Origin: Ignavibacteriales bacterium
GTDB lineage: Bacteria > Bacteroidota > Ignavibacteria > UBA10030 > SZUA-254
Length of the DNA stretch: 64,000 nt
Direction: 5' to 3'
Assembly (NCBI GenBank): GCA_016214905.1
Contig: JACRMQ010000003.1
Coordinates: 1-64,000 of the forward strand
This document shows positions 17,998 to 26,271 of the stretch, piece by piece; within the stretch, counting starts at the first letter, position 1, and each line of letters begins with the position of its first letter. The notes under the pieces were generated by a model. That model had not been told where the DNA came from, ran no database searches, and worked only from the letters and a program-made list of their open reading frames with translations. Position numbers and translations under genes: made by a program.

Positions 17998-19743
17998 ATG
18001 CGATATATTGCCATAGGTTGTTTTTTGCTCATCGGATATTGTATTTCAAATTCACAATCCGGTAGTTATCATTCATTTCCCCGAAAACATGAAGTGCGGG
18101 CGGTTTGGCTGACAACAGTTAACAGTCTGGATTGGCCACCATCAATTGATCCTGAAGAACAGCGATCTTCGTTGAAAGAAATTGTACGCAAACTTAAGGA
18201 TGCAAATTTTAATACTATATATTTTCAAGTGCGCAGTCGTGCCGACGCGATGTACAAATCGAGTTTTGAACCTTGGGCGCAACAGCTAACCGGTGTGCTT
18301 GGTAAAGATCCGGGATGGGACCCTCTCCAGTTTTTAATTGAAGAAGCGCACGCGAATAAGATGGAAGTTCATACATGGGTCAATACATATATCGCATGGA
18401 CAAAAAAAGAACCGCCTCCGCGAACAAAACCTCTGCATGTTTATTTTGAACATCCCGAATGGTTGCAACAGGTGAACGGTGAATCGTGGTTCGATCCTGG
18501 AATTCCGGCGGTACGAAATTACATTCTCAAAGTTGTGCTCGAAATTGTGGATAAATATGATATCGACGGTGTCCAATTCGATTTTATTCGATACACAAAT
18601 AAACCATTCCCCGATGAAGGTACTTTTAAAATTTATGGGAATGGATCGCGCCGTGAAGATTGGAGGCGCGAAAATATCAACAGGTTTGTAAAAGCATTTC
18701 ATGATTCTGTAATGTTAAAAAAACCGATGCTTAAAATTGGTGCCGCACCAATCGGCATTTATAAAAATTTTCCCGGCGCCAAGGGGCAACAAAGTTATTC
18801 CGAACTCTATCAGGATTCGCGCAGATGGCTTACCGAAGGTTGGATGGATTATCTTGTCCCTCAAACATACTGGACATTGGGAACAACGCAAGGTGATCCC
18901 GATTTCAGTATCGTAATTAAAGAGTGGGCGGCGAATTCATCAGACAGACAAATTATAGCAGGCGTAGGCGCATTTAAGCAAGATGTGTTTGATGAGATTT
19001 CATCGTTGATCGATACCACGAGGAATACGGGTTTGTCCGGTAACTCATTCTTCAGGTATGATAATATCAAAGAGGCATTGTCGATGGGAAACCGGTATGA
19101 ATATCCCGCCCAGATTCCCCCAATGCCGTGGAAAGATTCTATTCCACCTTTGCCGCCATCTACCGTTTTAGTTTCGAATATAACCGATGGGATTTTTCAG
19201 ATTAATTGGGAAAAAGAAAGTGCACCGCGCGATGGAGAGGAAGCGGTTTTATACAACATTTATCGCTCGGCAGTCCAGCCGATAGATATTAATAATCCGG
19301 TCAATATTATCGGAACCGTAACATCGGATGAAACGAATTTCCTCGATACGATCAAGCATATTACTTCATCGAAATATTACTATGGTGTTACATCTTTGGA
19401 TAAAGGTAATAATGAAAGTCCGATAGCCGTAGAGAGTGTAATAATTCCGGAAATTGTCGAGTTATCTGCAGCGTTACATTTTCAGAATTATCTTAAAATT
19501 ATTCGTGCCGAAGCTGGGTCATCCGATTTCTTCTTCATGTACGAAATATCCGATACATCGCCTGTGATCTTAAAAATAATTGATCAGTATAACAAGGAAA
19601 TCGTTACGGTGGTAGATCAATATCAAAGTTCAGGGAAGTACATTGCCGGAGCCGATTTATCCGAACTAAAAGAGGGAGAATACACTTGTCTTTTTCTAGC
19701 GGGAGATTCTATAACGAAAAAGAAATTCTTTTTTAAAGAATGA
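17998..19743 (+). CDS. secreted GHL10-type (family 10-like) glycoside hydrolase
   Basis: This 581-residue protein has a signal peptide (MRYIAIGCFLLIGYCISNSQS). It is followed by a GHL10/DUF187 TIM-barrel of the YngK type. Recognisable stretches are VRAVWLTTVNSLDW, LKDANFNTIYFQVRSRADAMY, MEVHTWVN, DKYDIDGVQFDFIRY and DYLVPQTYWTLG. The last 190 residues carry a fibronectin-type-III-like beta domain (PPSTVLVSNITDGIFQINW) and a short terminal beta region. Members of the family are thought to act on cell-wall or exopolysaccharide glycans, but substrates are poorly known. There is no type IX sorting domain. It is convergent with the small gene at 19753. Confidence 0.88.
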   Translation: MRYIAIGCFLLIGYCISNSQSGSYHSFPRKHEVRAVWLTTVNSLDWPPSIDPEEQRSSLKEIVRKLKDANFNTIYFQVRSRADAMYKSSFEPWAQQLTGVLGKDPGWDPLQFLIEEAHANKMEVHTWVNTYIAWTKKEPPPRTKPLHVYFEHPEWLQQVNGESWFDPGIPAVRNYILKVVLEIVDKYDIDGVQFDFIRYTNKPFPDEGTFKIYGNGSRREDWRRENINRFVKAFHDSVMLKKPMLKIGAAPIGIYKNFPGAKGQQSYSELYQDSRRWLTEGWMDYLVPQTYWTLGTTQGDPDFSIVIKEWAANSSDRQIIAGVGAFKQDVFDEISSLIDTTRNTGLSGNSFFRYDNIKEALSMGNRYEYPAQIPPMPWKDSIPPLPPSTVLVSNITDGIFQINWEKESAPRDGEEAVLYNIYRSAVQPIDINNPVNIIGTVTSDETNFLDTIKHITSSKYYYGVTSLDKGNNESPIAVESVIIPEIVELSAALHFQNYLKIIRAEAGSSDFFFMYEISDTSPVILKIIDQYNKEIVTVVDQYQSSGKYIAGADLSELKEGEYTCLFLAGDSITKKKFFFKE

Positions 19744-19752
19744 AATAAATAA

Positions 19753-20226
19753 TTACTTGAATGCCTGCCATTCATAATTCGAACCGTTCCATATAAATTT
19801 ACCTTTTCTGGATCTGTTCGATATCAACATAATTTCATCCCGGCTGTTCGTATCGTTATAAAGCCATCTGTCAGCCCATTTAAAATCATCTCCCGCTTTG
19901 CCGATTGATTTACCGGCTCCCAAAATAGCGTATGTTGTGGAAATAGTTTGTGGTTTCTTACCGTGAATGATCACGATGCCTGATTTACCGTTCTCGTTGT
20001 TTATTATCTGCAGAGCGATATCTTTGCGTTTATCGTTATTAAAATCACCTTTATAGAAATGCGGATAATATCGAAAGGTTATCGTGTAGTTTTTATCTAA
20101 CCGGTGAGTTTTGAATTCTGTCCGCGCCCACCTTGGAATATTCTTAAGCGGATTCGGTATGAGTCGCCCGCGCTGCGGATATACCTGAGCGATAACAATG
20201 AATATTAAAAAAAATATTTTGTACAT
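19753..20226 (-). CDS. small secreted FG-GAP-like protein
   Basis: This 157-residue protein has an N-terminal signal peptide (MYKIFFLIFIVIAQVYPQ). One calcium-site-like loop GDFNNDKRKDIAL is typical of FG-GAP/VCBS repeats, and the tail is rich in Trp and Arg. A strong ribosome site (AGGAGG, eight bases before ATG) supports the start. It follows the TRAP large permease gene after 30 bases on the same strand, so it may be the last gene of that operon. I recognise no named family beyond the repeat-like loop. Confidence 0.75.
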   Translation of the reverse strand: MYKIFFLIFIVIAQVYPQRGRLIPNPLKNIPRWARTEFKTHRLDKNYTITFRYYPHFYKGDFNNDKRKDIALQIINNENGKSGIVIIHGKKPQTISTTYAILGAGKSIGKAGDDFKWADRWLYNDTNSRDEIMLISNRSRKGKFIWNGSNYEWQAFK

Positions 20227-20256
20227 AAATCTATCCTCCTGAAAAAGGATAAATGA

Positions 20257-21534
20257 TTATTGAACGCCAAGTAAATTAACTAACCACAAACTTAACATCG
20301 GATAATAAGTAACCAACAGTAACAAAGCGAGTAATATCGCCATGAACGGAATTGTAACGCGGTACATCGCCGACATCGGCCGTTCGAATCGTAAACTTCC
20401 GATAAAAAGGTTTAATCCAAGCGGCGGGAGCATATAACCGATTTCGAGGTTGAGAAGAAATATTATGCCGAGATGAATTGGATCCACGCCATATTGATTC
20501 GCGATAGGGATTATGAGAGGAACAACTATGATGATCGCTGAGAAAATCTCTATCATGTTCACTATGAGAAGGACGCAATTCAGCAAAACTAAAAATGTAT
20601 ATTTATTATCGATGAATTGTCTTATCCATTCGAATAACCGTTCGGGAATCTGAGCGTCGATGAAATAATTGGTTAATCCGAGCGCGGTTCCTAAAACAAC
20701 GAAGATCGCTCCCACTAACAGCATGCTCTTTTGCATGACACGCGGAACATCTTTGAACAGTTTAATATCTTTGTAGATGAATACTTCGACCACAAGAACA
20801 TAAAAAGCGGTAACCGCGGCGGCTTCGGTCGCGGTGAAAACTCCGCCGTAAATACCACCGATGACGATAATAGGAAGCGGTAATTCCCAAGCCGATGCCC
20901 GAATTGTTTGAAGCACGTTCTTCCACTCAAACGGAATTTTTGTAATTTTCGATCTCATGCTGATCGTTATCGAATAAAGTGCTAATAATATGATCAGTAT
21001 GGTGCCCGGTACTAATCCTGCGATGAATAATTTGTTGATGGAAATTTGTGCTACAAGTCCGTACAATATTATCGGGAGACTCGGGGGGAACAACAATCCC
21101 AAGCTTCCGCTGGTGGTTAGTAATCCGAGTGAAAATTTTTCGGGGTAACCCTCTTTTAACATAATTGGGAGTAGCAATCCGCCGAGCGCCACTATTGTAA
21201 CACCCGAAGCGCCGGTGAAAGCGGTGAAAATAGCACACGAAAATAATGCCACAACCGCAAGTCCGCCCGGGACTGAACCGACGATAGCTTGGGATAGATT
21301 GACAAGTCGCTGCGGGGCTTTGCTCTCGGCAAGGAGGTAACCGGCGAACGTGAATAATGGAATCGCGATGAGCGATGGGAAATCGGCAAGCCGTGTCAGC
21401 TCTGCTATCACAAATTTTGCTTCTCCGCCACTGATCGTGAAAAGATATAACGCTAATGCACCTATTAAAGAAAACAATGGCGCGCCAATCAGTGCGAGAA
21501 GTAGAAGTAGAATTCCGATTATTAAATATTCCAT
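20257..21534 (-). CDS. dctM: TRAP transporter large permease (DctM type)
   Basis: This 425-residue, 11-12-helix membrane protein is the sodium-coupled translocating subunit of a tripartite TRAP transporter. Family marks include FTFAGYLLAES, FTGASGVTIVALGGLLLP, GSLGLLFPPSLPIILYGL and LEIGYMLPPLGLNLFIG. The gene lies nine bases after the small permease gene, in the order T-P-Q-M. Length is normal. Substrate specificity cannot be deduced from this subunit. Confidence 0.95.
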   Translation of the reverse strand: MEYLIIGILLLLLALIGAPLFSLIGALALYLFTISGGEAKFVIAELTRLADFPSLIAIPLFTFAGYLLAESKAPQRLVNLSQAIVGSVPGGLAVVALFSCAIFTAFTGASGVTIVALGGLLLPIMLKEGYPEKFSLGLLTTSGSLGLLFPPSLPIILYGLVAQISINKLFIAGLVPGTILIILLALYSITISMRSKITKIPFEWKNVLQTIRASAWELPLPIIVIGGIYGGVFTATEAAAVTAFYVLVVEVFIYKDIKLFKDVPRVMQKSMLLVGAIFVVLGTALGLTNYFIDAQIPERLFEWIRQFIDNKYTFLVLLNCVLLIVNMIEIFSAIIIVVPLIIPIANQYGVDPIHLGIIFLLNLEIGYMLPPLGLNLFIGSLRFERPMSAMYRVTIPFMAILLALLLLVTYYPMLSLWLVNLLGVQ

Positions 21535-21543
21535 GAATCCGAT

Positions 21544-22071
21544 TTAAAAGAATGTGTGAGGAGATTCAGGGGATTTTGTCCGATCATCGGAAGAAAGCAA
21601 CAGTTTTGCATCTTTCAAAATGTTGAATAGAAATTGTAATCCGATTAATCCAAACCCGATCGGAATAATCGAGAAATAAAACCTTTTCGGTATATCAAAG
21701 AGATCTGTTTCTTCAGCGCCGATCGCTTCGAAAAGGAATTGGAACGCAGCGTACATCAACAAGTATGAGACGACAGCCGCAAAAGCATCGACGAAAATTC
21801 TGACTCCGTGCAATGCTTTTTTGGGGAGATACCGGTTTAAAAAATCTACACCAAAATGTTTCCCTTCACGTGTTGCTATTACCGCTCCAAGAAATCCTAC
21901 CCACATAACCATATATCTTAATAACGGGTCTGCCCATAAAAATCCGAAAGAAAATAAATTCCGTAGAATAACCTGAGTGAATGCCAAGGATACCATCACG
22001 ATTAATAGTGTGACGATCAGCGAGCGTTCAACCCAGTGTATGGCGCGATTAAATGTTTCTAACTGTTTCAC
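21544..22071 (-). CDS. dctQ: TRAP transporter small permease (DctQ type)
   Basis: This 175-residue protein has four membrane helices and the DctQ landmarks LIVMVSLAFTQVILRNLF, WADPLLRYMVMWVGFLGA and REGKHFGVDF. The start is GTG at 22071, overlapping the TGA stop of the binding-protein gene by four bases (GTGA), so the two are translationally coupled. It supports the large permease in the inner membrane. Confidence 0.93.
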   Translation of the reverse strand: MKQLETFNRAIHWVERSLIVTLLIVMVSLAFTQVILRNLFSFGFLWADPLLRYMVMWVGFLGAVIATREGKHFGVDFLNRYLPKKALHGVRIFVDAFAAVVSYLLMYAAFQFLFEAIGAEETDLFDIPKRFYFSIIPIGFGLIGLQFLFNILKDAKLLLSSDDRTKSPESPHTFF

Positions 22072-23087
22072 TTCGATTTTTTATTATTTTTCTTCCTGAA
22101 TTCCGTTACAGCTGTTTCAACCTTGTTAAGCAAATCTTCCGTGAATAACTTACCCGCGAGCAAATGCCGTGCTTTTCTCCCATTTTCTTCATAAGAAGAT
22201 ATCGCTTTCTCAGATGGAGGAGTGAGGATGGTTATTCCCTTTTTCTTCAAAGTCTCAATCGCTTTGGCATTTTCCTGCCTGCTCAGTTGAGTTAATTTTT
22301 GCATATATTTTTTCCCGTTACGGATTAAAATATCCTGCAGGTTAGCCGGTATTTGATCGAATTTTTTCTTCGATATGATCACCGCACCGGCGGCATCTGC
22401 TAACGGTAGATCAAGCATATACTTCACGCGCGAGAACCACTGTAATGCGATTGCGGCATAAGGAGAAATGTAAATTCCGTCAATCAATTTAGTCTGTAAA
22501 GAGGTTAAGACGTCGGTGATCGATAATGGAATCGGATGGATGCCGATTGATTTAAACGTTGCTTCCGCAATCGGATCGCCTTCCCACATCCACATTTTAA
22601 CACCTTTCAAATCATCGGTAACTCTAACAGGTGAATTTGTAAATATATAAACAAAACCGACTTCTGCCCATCCCAAATTTACAAATTCATTATCATTGAA
22701 CGATTTTGAAAAATCTTTATCGAAAAGAGAATATATATTGTCGACCTCATCGTATGATTTGAAGAGGAATGGAGAGTCCATGATGCGAGCAACCGGTGCG
22801 ACGGTTGTTAAACCGTTACCGGTAACACCCGCGCTGTGCAACTGTCCTAGACGTATTTTTCGTAAAAGGTCCTTTTCGTCACCTTGAACTCCGCCGGGGT
22901 ACATCCTGAACCCAAGTTGTCCACCGCTCTCTTTTCTAATCGCCTGGTCATATTCTTTCATGACGTTCATCCATGTGCTTCCTTCGGGTGCAACAGTTGC
23001 GAATTTAATTAGATACTGTTGCGATGAAAGTGAACAGGTGAGAAATAAAATTAAGATTGATACTATAATGTGCTTATTGATTTTCAA
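22068..23087 (-). CDS. dctP: TRAP transporter solute-binding protein (DctP/TatP type)
   Basis: This periplasmic binding protein has a signal peptide (KINKHIIVSILILFLTCSLSSQ) and the DctP fold. It begins YLIKFATVAPEGSTWMNVM, and later has YPGGVQGDEKDLLRKIRLGQ and QTKLIDGIYISP. The start is placed at TTG 23087. A GGAG lies six bases upstream and the signal peptide then begins correctly. An ATG at 23120 lies inside the upstream coding region and has no ribosome site. The gene overlaps the upstream tatT gene by 14 bases. The arginine that usually binds a carboxylate, in the strand after DLKG, is replaced: the text reads DLKGVKMWMWEGDP. That points to a non-acidic ligand, as proposed for the Treponema TatP protein. 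Confidence 0.9.
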   Translation of the reverse strand: MKINKHIIVSILILFLTCSLSSQQYLIKFATVAPEGSTWMNVMKEYDQAIRKESGGQLGFRMYPGGVQGDEKDLLRKIRLGQLHSAGVTGNGLTTVAPVARIMDSPFLFKSYDEVDNIYSLFDKDFSKSFNDNEFVNLGWAEVGFVYIFTNSPVRVTDDLKGVKMWMWEGDPIAEATFKSIGIHPIPLSITDVLTSLQTKLIDGIYISPYAAIALQWFSRVKYMLDLPLADAAGAVIISKKKFDQIPANLQDILIRNGKKYMQKLTQLSRQENAKAIETLKKKGITILTPPSEKAISSYEENGRKARHLLAGKLFTEDLLNKVETAVTEFRKKNNKKSK

Positions 23088-23967
23088 TTGGCTCTCCGGT
23101 TTGTGTTTCGAATAATTCATCGATTTTTTCACGCAATAAAACAGCTTTCTTCTTCGCGACCGCATTTGAAAGTCGAGCTTGCGGTAAAACATCTAACGAA
23201 GTGGTGTCGACCGCAGTTAAACATTGTTCGAACAATTCTTTGTTTTGAGTTTGAACGGCATAAGAGCGGGCGTAGTAAACATACGTCATTAAAAATTTTC
23301 CGCTGTTGATTTTTAAACACTCTTCAAAATGTTGTTTAGATATTTCAGGATTTCCGCCAAGCATTTGCGGGCGACTTCCGGCTAAAGTCCCTAAAAAGAA
23401 ATGCGCTCCACCGTAAAAATAATTCGGCTCTTTTTCAGAAACATATTTCATCATCGATTCAACTTTTTGAAGATCGGCTATCGCGTCAGGATCGGTTAAA
23501 TTTAAGCTTATGTAGCTTCCCCACGCGGCGGCAGTCCAAAAAATTGTGGGTATTTCATCCTTCGAAAAAGATTCTAATGCGGATTGAAATTCTTCAATGC
23601 TAACGTTCTGAGCATTTGCAAATTTGATATTCCGGTTTAAAATTTTCATTCCGTAATCACGGCTTCTTAAGTAAAAAAGTCGGGCACGTTCTTGGCTGTT
23701 ATCTTCCACAAATCCCAATGCATAACTTGCATATCCAACCGTAGCAAGGAAGAGATAATGCTCGTTTTCCGGATCGCTTTTGAGAATAGTTTCAAGAAGT
23801 TTCAGATTGGAACCTATGCTCACTTCGGCTATGCCAAGGTCTGCTTCTTCATTGAGAACCTCGAATCCGCTGTCCATTATGCCGCCGAGCGATTTTACGG
23901 CAATTTGCTGGAAACATCCTGCAAATAGAAAAGAAAAGATGAGAAGGGTAAAAGTCGTTATTTTCAT
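23074..23967 (-). CDS. TatT-family TRAP-associated lipoprotein
   Basis: This protein of about 297 residues starts MKITTFTLLIFSFLFAGC. FAGC is a lipobox, so it is a lipoprotein. The body is helical and TPR-like, with LLETILKSDPENEHYLFLATVGYASYALGFVED and SFSKDEIPTIFWTAAAWGSYI, matching the TRAP transporter T-component family. The known member TatT of Treponema forms a trimer with pores and hands ligand to the binding protein TatP. It is directly upstream of, and overlaps, dctP. The start at 23967 is chosen over the in-frame ATG at 23985 because the signal peptide begins there; neither has a good ribosome site. Confidence 0.88.
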   Translation of the reverse strand: MKITTFTLLIFSFLFAGCFQQIAVKSLGGIMDSGFEVLNEEADLGIAEVSIGSNLKLLETILKSDPENEHYLFLATVGYASYALGFVEDNSQERARLFYLRSRDYGMKILNRNIKFANAQNVSIEEFQSALESFSKDEIPTIFWTAAAWGSYISLNLTDPDAIADLQKVESMMKYVSEKEPNYFYGGAHFFLGTLAGSRPQMLGGNPEISKQHFEECLKINSGKFLMTYVYYARSYAVQTQNKELFEQCLTAVDTTSLDVLPQARLSNAVAKKKAVLLREKIDELFETQTGEPIENQ

Positions 23968-24083
23968 AATGAGGATAATATACAAAAAGTTGTAAAGAAG
24001 TGAAAAATTTGATTTAGCAGTTTAATGAAAATGTTTTTATATTCATTCAACCGGATTTACAAATATAATTGGCAGAGGGTATT

Positions 24084-24755
24084 ATGAAAATTCTAATTAT
24101 AGAAGATGAGAAAAAGGTTGCGAAATTTATCCAGCAGGGACTGGAAGAAGAGCATTATACAGTTGATGTCACTCATGATGGTGAGAGTGGATCGAAGCTT
24201 GCTCAAAACGGCAATTATGACCTGCTGGTTCTAGATATCCTCCTACCCAAAAAAGATGGGATTACGATTTTGAAAGAGATCCGGGCAAAAAAGAACATGA
24301 CACCCGTGATTATGCTGACTGCCAAAACTTCGATAGAAGACAGAGTTGAAGGACTTGATAGCGGTGCCGACGATTATTTGACAAAACCTTTCGCCTTCGC
24401 CGAGCTTCTTGCGCGGGTCCGTTCTTTGCTCCGCCGGGGATCGGCTGAGAAAACTACGATTATACATGTTGCCGATCTTCAACTCGATATCATAGCCCAT
24501 AAAGCGAAGCGTGGTGAGAAAATTATCGAACTCACGGGTAAAGAGTATGCTCTTCTGGAATATTTCATGCGAAACGTTGATCGTGTTTTGACGAGAACAA
24601 TCATCTCGGAACATATCTGGAATTATAATTTCGATACAGGCACAAATGTTATCGATGTTTATATCAATCATCTTCGGAGCAAGGTCGACGATGGTTTCGA
24701 AAAAAAACTTATTCACACCGTTCGCGGGGTTGGATATGTGATGAAGGATCAATGA
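24084..24755 (+). CDS. OmpR-family response regulator
   Basis: This 223-residue transcription factor has an N-terminal receiver domain with acidic pair EDE, phosphoacceptor Asp51 (VLDILLPKKDG), Thr/Ala near residue 80 and Lys101 (LTKPF). Its C-terminal winged helix has ELTGKEYALLEYFMRN, VIDVYINHLRSKVD and IHTVRGVGYVM. ATG 24084 follows GAGGG four bases upstream. An in-frame TTG 15 bases earlier is less likely. It is the first gene of a pair with the sensor kinase, one base apart, and resembles the CusR/CopR type by sequence. The controlled genes are unknown. Confidence 0.95.
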   Translation: MKILIIEDEKKVAKFIQQGLEEEHYTVDVTHDGESGSKLAQNGNYDLLVLDILLPKKDGITILKEIRAKKNMTPVIMLTAKTSIEDRVEGLDSGADDYLTKPFAFAELLARVRSLLRRGSAEKTTIIHVADLQLDIIAHKAKRGEKIIELTGKEYALLEYFMRNVDRVLTRTIISEHIWNYNFDTGTNVIDVYINHLRSKVDDGFEKKLIHTVRGVGYVMKDQ

Positions 24756-24756
24756 A

Positions 24757-26271
24757 ATGTTCCTGGTTTTAAAATCGATTCGTGCACGACTAACATTTTG
24801 GTATTCTTTACTCCTTCTCACTACGCTTGTAGCGTTTGGATTGATTGCCTACACTTATTCCCGCCGACAGCTTACAGATAGCTTGGATATTTCATTGAGC
24901 AATGAGGTGCAATGGGTAAAAGGATTTATAGAACCGAAAGGAGCCAAGGTAAAACCAAGTAAGCGGTTCGCCACAAAGAAAAAATCCGTTCCGTTGAGTC
25001 AGGTGATAGAAACTCCTGCGCAGGATACACTTGCGATGAGTGAGGCAGATGAAGATATCTGGAATCAAATCTATGAACATGCTTTGTTGAATCCGAAAAA
25101 AACATTAATAGAGGTCACTGATAAAAAAGGAGCGGTAATTTTCCGCTCATTCACGGTGGGAGAAGATAGTTTATTAGTTGGTGAAGCTCCGTTAAATACA
25201 GTCCAGATAAATACCGTGAAGAATGAGCGTGGAGAAAATTTACGGGTCGCATCCACATCGACAAAAACTAATAATATTTACGTCGCTTACCCGCTTGCGG
25301 AAGTTCGTGAAGTGCTTGATAATTTATTTTCGATTTTTCTGATACTTATTCCGATTGCTTTGGCAATCTCGATTGGAGGCGGATGGTTTTTCGCCTATTC
25401 ATCGCTGCGTTCCGTAGACAACATTACAAGAACAGTTCAGAAGATAACCGCTCACAACCTCGATCAGCAGATTCCAGAACATCCAGTCAACGATGAAATA
25501 GGTAGATTGGTTTCAACATTTAACGGTATGATTGTTCGTTTGAGACAATCGTTCGATCAAATTCGTCAATTTTCTCTCGATGCATCTCATGAACTGCGCA
25601 CACCCCTGACTATAATGCGAGGCGAAGTTGAACTGGCGCTTCGAAATCCGAAGGAGAATGAAGAATATCGCCGTGTGTTGGCGAGTATACTGGATGAAAT
25701 CTTGCGGTTGTCGACTATCATTGAAAACCTCTTGACATTAGCGAAAGCCGATCATGTTCAAACTGAAGTTCTTTTCAAAGAACAAGTTCAATTAGATGAT
25801 TTGATGGCTGAGATAAATGAAGACAGTGAAATGCTCGCTCTGAGAAAAAATATTCATGTCGTAAATGTAGCTAATGAAAAGTTAATTGTGAACGGAGATC
25901 GATTGCGGCTACGACAATTACTGCTTAATCTTGTTGATAACGCTATTAAGTATACACCGGAGGATGGATCTGTTTTTATTTCGCTCGAACGAGAAAACAC
26001 CTATGCAAAGATTACAATCAGAGATACCGGAATTGGAATCCCGGTCGGTGAGCAAGCGAAGATATTCGACAGATTTTATCGTGTCGATAAAGCCCGCTCC
26101 CGCGAATTAGGTGGAAGCGGTCTTGGACTTTCCATAGCGAAATGGATTGCTGATATGCACAAAGGACGAATATCCGTTGAAAGCGAAATAGATAAAGGTA
26201 GCGCGTTCTGTGTGTTCTTACCGCTTAATCTCGATCAGGCTTCTCAGATATCGGCGCCCAGCGAAAAATAA
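24757..26271 (+). CDS. sensor histidine kinase with HAMP domain
   Basis: This 504-residue kinase has membrane helices at about 14-33 and 190-212, and a 155-residue periplasmic region between them. A HAMP linker (RTVQKITAHNLDQQIP) leads to the H-box FSLDASHELRTPLTIMRGE (His278), then LLNLVDNAIKYTPEDG, DTGIGIP and GGSGLGLSIAKWI. It starts one base after the regulator stop, so the pair is co-expressed and presumably works together. Its last 28 bases overlap the 3' end of the convergent gene at 26244. The stimulus is unknown. Confidence 0.95.
   Translation: MFLVLKSIRARLTFWYSLLLLTTLVAFGLIAYTYSRRQLTDSLDISLSNEVQWVKGFIEPKGAKVKPSKRFATKKKSVPLSQVIETPAQDTLAMSEADEDIWNQIYEHALLNPKKTLIEVTDKKGAVIFRSFTVGEDSLLVGEAPLNTVQINTVKNERGENLRVASTSTKTNNIYVAYPLAEVREVLDNLFSIFLILIPIALAISIGGGWFFAYSSLRSVDNITRTVQKITAHNLDQQIPEHPVNDEIGRLVSTFNGMIVRLRQSFDQIRQFSLDASHELRTPLTIMRGEVELALRNPKENEEYRRVLASILDEILRLSTIIENLLTLAKADHVQTEVLFKEQVQLDDLMAEINEDSEMLALRKNIHVVNVANEKLIVNGDRLRLRQLLLNLVDNAIKYTPEDGSVFISLERENTYAKITIRDTGIGIPVGEQAKIFDRFYRVDKARSRELGGSGLGLSIAKWIADMHKGRISVESEIDKGSAFCVFLPLNLDQASQISAPSEK

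Noticed and set aside
23088-23192. Longer N-terminus of the TRAP binding protein
   Set aside because: It overlaps the tatT coding region, has no ribosome site, and would bury the signal peptide.
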